DNA of 51,022 nucleotides from Sporosarcina sp. P13 (GTDB lineage: Bacteria; Bacillota; Bacilli; Bacillales_A; Planococcaceae), in assembly GCF_002743055.1 (NCBI RefSeq), contig NZ_PDYM01000021.1, positions 1 through 51,022 of the forward strand, given 5' to 3'. The position numbers were made by a program, and so were the translations under genes. Shown here in pieces: positions 48,296 through 51,022 of the stretch. The notes beneath the pieces were generated by a model. That model did no database searches and was not told the DNA's origin. It worked only from the letters and a program-made list of their open reading frames with translations. Within the stretch, counting starts at the first letter, position 1. Every line of letters begins with the position of its first letter.

Positions 48296-48664
48296 ATGGA
48301 TTATATTCATTTGAATGATATGGAGTTTTACGGTTACCACGGGGCGTTGCCAGAGGAGAATAAGTTAGGTCAGCGGTTCCGACTAACGGTTTCCTTGGCG
48401 ACAGATCTTGCGGAAGCAGGACAGACGGATGATCTATCGAAGACAATAAATTATGCGGAAGTCTACGAGATGTGCAAAAACATTATTGAAGGTGAAACGG
48501 TCCGTTTAATTGAGACGGTGGCGGAAACGGTAGCTGGGACGATTATGACAGACTTTGCTGAAAAAGTGAATGGTGTTCGCGTGGTGCTAATTAAACCGGA
48601 CCCACCGATTCACGGTCATTACGCGTCGGTTGCAGTTGAAATCACAAGGGGGCGCTTCTCGTGA
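48296..48664 (+). CDS. folB: Dihydroneopterin aldolase
   Basis: 122 residues, normal length. DYIHLNDMEFYGYHGALPEE at the start and TINYAEVYEMCKNIIEGE are family motifs, with IKPDPPIHGHYASVAVEI at the C-terminus. It cleaves dihydroneopterin to 6-hydroxymethyl-dihydropterin. It shares a 4-base overlap with folK, so the two pterin steps are translated together. Confidence 0.96.
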   Translation: MDYIHLNDMEFYGYHGALPEENKLGQRFRLTVSLATDLAEAGQTDDLSKTINYAEVYEMCKNIIEGETVRLIETVAETVAGTIMTDFAEKVNGVRVVLIKPDPPIHGHYASVAVEITRGRFS

Positions 48665-49176
48665 ATAAAGCCTATTTGTCGATGGGTTCAAATATCGGCA
48701 ATCGCTTGGAACATCTTGTACAAGCGGTTCGCTTATTGAATGAGCATCCCGCTATTAACGTCAAAAAGGTATCCTCTGTTTACGAAACGGAACCTGTAGG
48801 GTTGACGGAGCAGGCAAAGTTTTTAAATATCGCAGTGGTGATTGAGACTTCATTAAAAGCGATTGAACTACTAAGCGCTTGTCAATTCATCGAAAACAAA
48901 CTCGGTAGAATGCGCAAGATTCGTTGGGGGCCACGTACGGTAGATCTTGATATTTTGCTTTACAATGAAGAAACTATACGATTAGAGAATTTAATCGTCC
49001 CTCACATACGAATGGCAGAGCGTGCATTCGTTCTGATCCCACTTATTGAAATTAACTCGGAACTGAAGAACCCTGTAACTAAGAAACTTTACAGTGAAGA
49101 ACCCGCGATGGAAGATGAGGGAGTAGTTCTTTGGAAAAAGGTTGAAGGTGTTGAGGAGTTCTTAAAACAAGACTGA
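48661..49176 (+). CDS. folK: 2-amino-4-hydroxy-6-hydroxymethyldihydropteridine pyrophosphokinase
   Basis: 171 residues. LSMGSNIGNRLEHLVQAV and VSSVYETEPVG at the N-terminus, with RWGPRTVDLDILLY as the HPPK signature, and VPHIRMAERAFVLIPL. It makes the pyrophosphate substrate of FolP. The GTG start overlaps folB. In B. subtilis yazB and dusB come next; here a terminator and lysS follow. Confidence 0.96.
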   Translation: MNKAYLSMGSNIGNRLEHLVQAVRLLNEHPAINVKKVSSVYETEPVGLTEQAKFLNIAVVIETSLKAIELLSACQFIENKLGRMRKIRWGPRTVDLDILLYNEETIRLENLIVPHIRMAERAFVLIPLIEINSELKNPVTKKLYSEEPAMEDEGVVLWKKVEGVEEFLKQD

Positions 49177-49197
49177 TCGTTAACTTTATAAACACGA

Positions 49198-49224
49198 AAC
49201 TGCTCTCGTATAGGGCAGTTTTTT
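49198..49224 (+). terminator. Terminator after folK
   Basis: AACTGC pairs with GCAGTT (extended by TC/GG wobble pairs), loop of about 8, then six T residues. Confidence 0.8.
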
Positions 49225-49337
49225 CTATGGAATTAATATGTATAATTGTTTGCCCTTTTGTTAGGCAAGTAATTTGTGTACAATAGTTGCAGACGGCCTA
49301 TCCTGAGAAGATGGTGGGCTAAAGTATGAAGGAGTGA

Positions 49338-50834
<1,497 letters not shown>

Positions 50835-50838
50835 TATA

Positions 50839-50872
50839 ACAGCCCTGGCTACTAGAGCTAGGGCTGTTTTGT
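50839..50872 (+). terminator. Terminator after lysS
   Basis: ACAGCCCTGGCT pairs with AGCTAGGGCTGT (one mismatch), 5-base loop, then TTTTG. Confidence 0.85.
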
Positions 50873-50998
50873 CGTTTACAAACAGTGTTTTTTAGGTTCT
50901 ATAATATTTGTTGGGGTATGCGTACAATTTGCATAAAAAAATACACGTGATCACCGATTTCTTTTATACTTGAATTGTCTAGAAACAAGTAAAAGTGA

Positions 50999-51022
50999 AA
51001 GGTGATACGTGCATATGAATTT
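50999..51022 (+). other. Possible start of a further gene, cut by the window end
   Basis: AAAGGTGAT is followed by an ATG at 51015, with only two more codons before the window ends. The 150 bases from the lysS terminator have no other feature I can name. The product cannot be told. Confidence 0.3.

Overview
The window is a chromosomal segment of an endospore-forming, low-GC Gram-positive bacterium (Bacillales). The gene order from the 5S rRNA to lysS follows the origin-proximal region of Bacillus subtilis almost gene for gene. Spore genes are present throughout: sspF, spoVG, fin, spoVT, yabP, yabQ and spoIIE. Protein details differ from Bacillus proper, and several genes expected there are absent (yabG, yabS/yabT, pabA, yazB, dusB). 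I infer a Planococcaceae/Caryophanaceae member, perhaps Sporosarcina or a close relative; this genus call is from memory and was not computed.

Layout. (1) 1-3180: end of an rRNA operon (5S), a lysine/arginine decarboxylase-family gene, then tmk-darA-yaaR. (2) 3214-7335: holB-ricT-yabA-yabB-yazA-rsmI, with abrB convergent. (3) 7969-13859: metS, tatD, a G5/3D-domain protein, rnmV and ksgA (tRNA charging, nucleic-acid hydrolysis and rRNA maturation). (4) 13860-21880: veg, sspF, ispE, purR-ridA, spoVG, glmU-prs-ctc-pth-fin. (5) 21961-26108: mfd and spoVT. (6) 26109-28742: a malic enzyme and a YtaF-like membrane protein, neither expected here from B. subtilis; the malic enzyme has a long, repeat-rich control region. 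(7) 28788-34205: flippase-like gene, mazG, rqcP, a GC-rich non-coding repeat element, yabP-yabQ-divIC, yabR. (8) 34328-34401: a lone tRNA-Met on the minus strand. (9) 34613-42978: spoIIE, tilS-hpt, ftsH, coaX-hslO. (10) 43192-49176: cysK, a thiol-disulfide oxidoreductase, and the folate operon pabB-pabC-folP-folB-folK. (11) lysS, then the upstream region of a gene cut by the window end.

How the genes fit together. Most are housekeeping genes for DNA replication and repair (tmk, holB, yabA, mfd), translation and RNA modification (rsmI, metS, rnmV, ksgA, ctc, pth, rqcP, tilS, lysS), precursor supply (ispE, glmU, prs, coaX, cysK, folate genes), division (divIC) and proteolysis (ftsH). Sporulation genes are threaded between them under their own promoters. 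I can read good candidate sites for sigma-H (spoVG), sigma-F (fin), sigma-E (yabP), sigma-G (sspF, spoVT) and an atypical 21-bp-spaced promoter with a partial 0A box (spoIIE). Many starts are TTG or GTG set by a strong ribosome binding site, so several genes start downstream of the longest possible frame.

I found no mobile element, CRISPR array, prophage or defence system. The most unusual signals are non-coding: (a) an approximately 55-bp tandem repeat carrying GTGAA-N4-TTCAC dyads (Crp/Fnr-type sites) upstream of the malic enzyme; (b) a GC-rich structured intergenic element at about 32150-32320 with a core-less relative at about 44258-44328, plus a related repeat pair at 17549 and 27956; (c) a consensus promoter whose -35 box lies inside the divIC terminator. 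The missing pabA is the most interesting gene-content observation.
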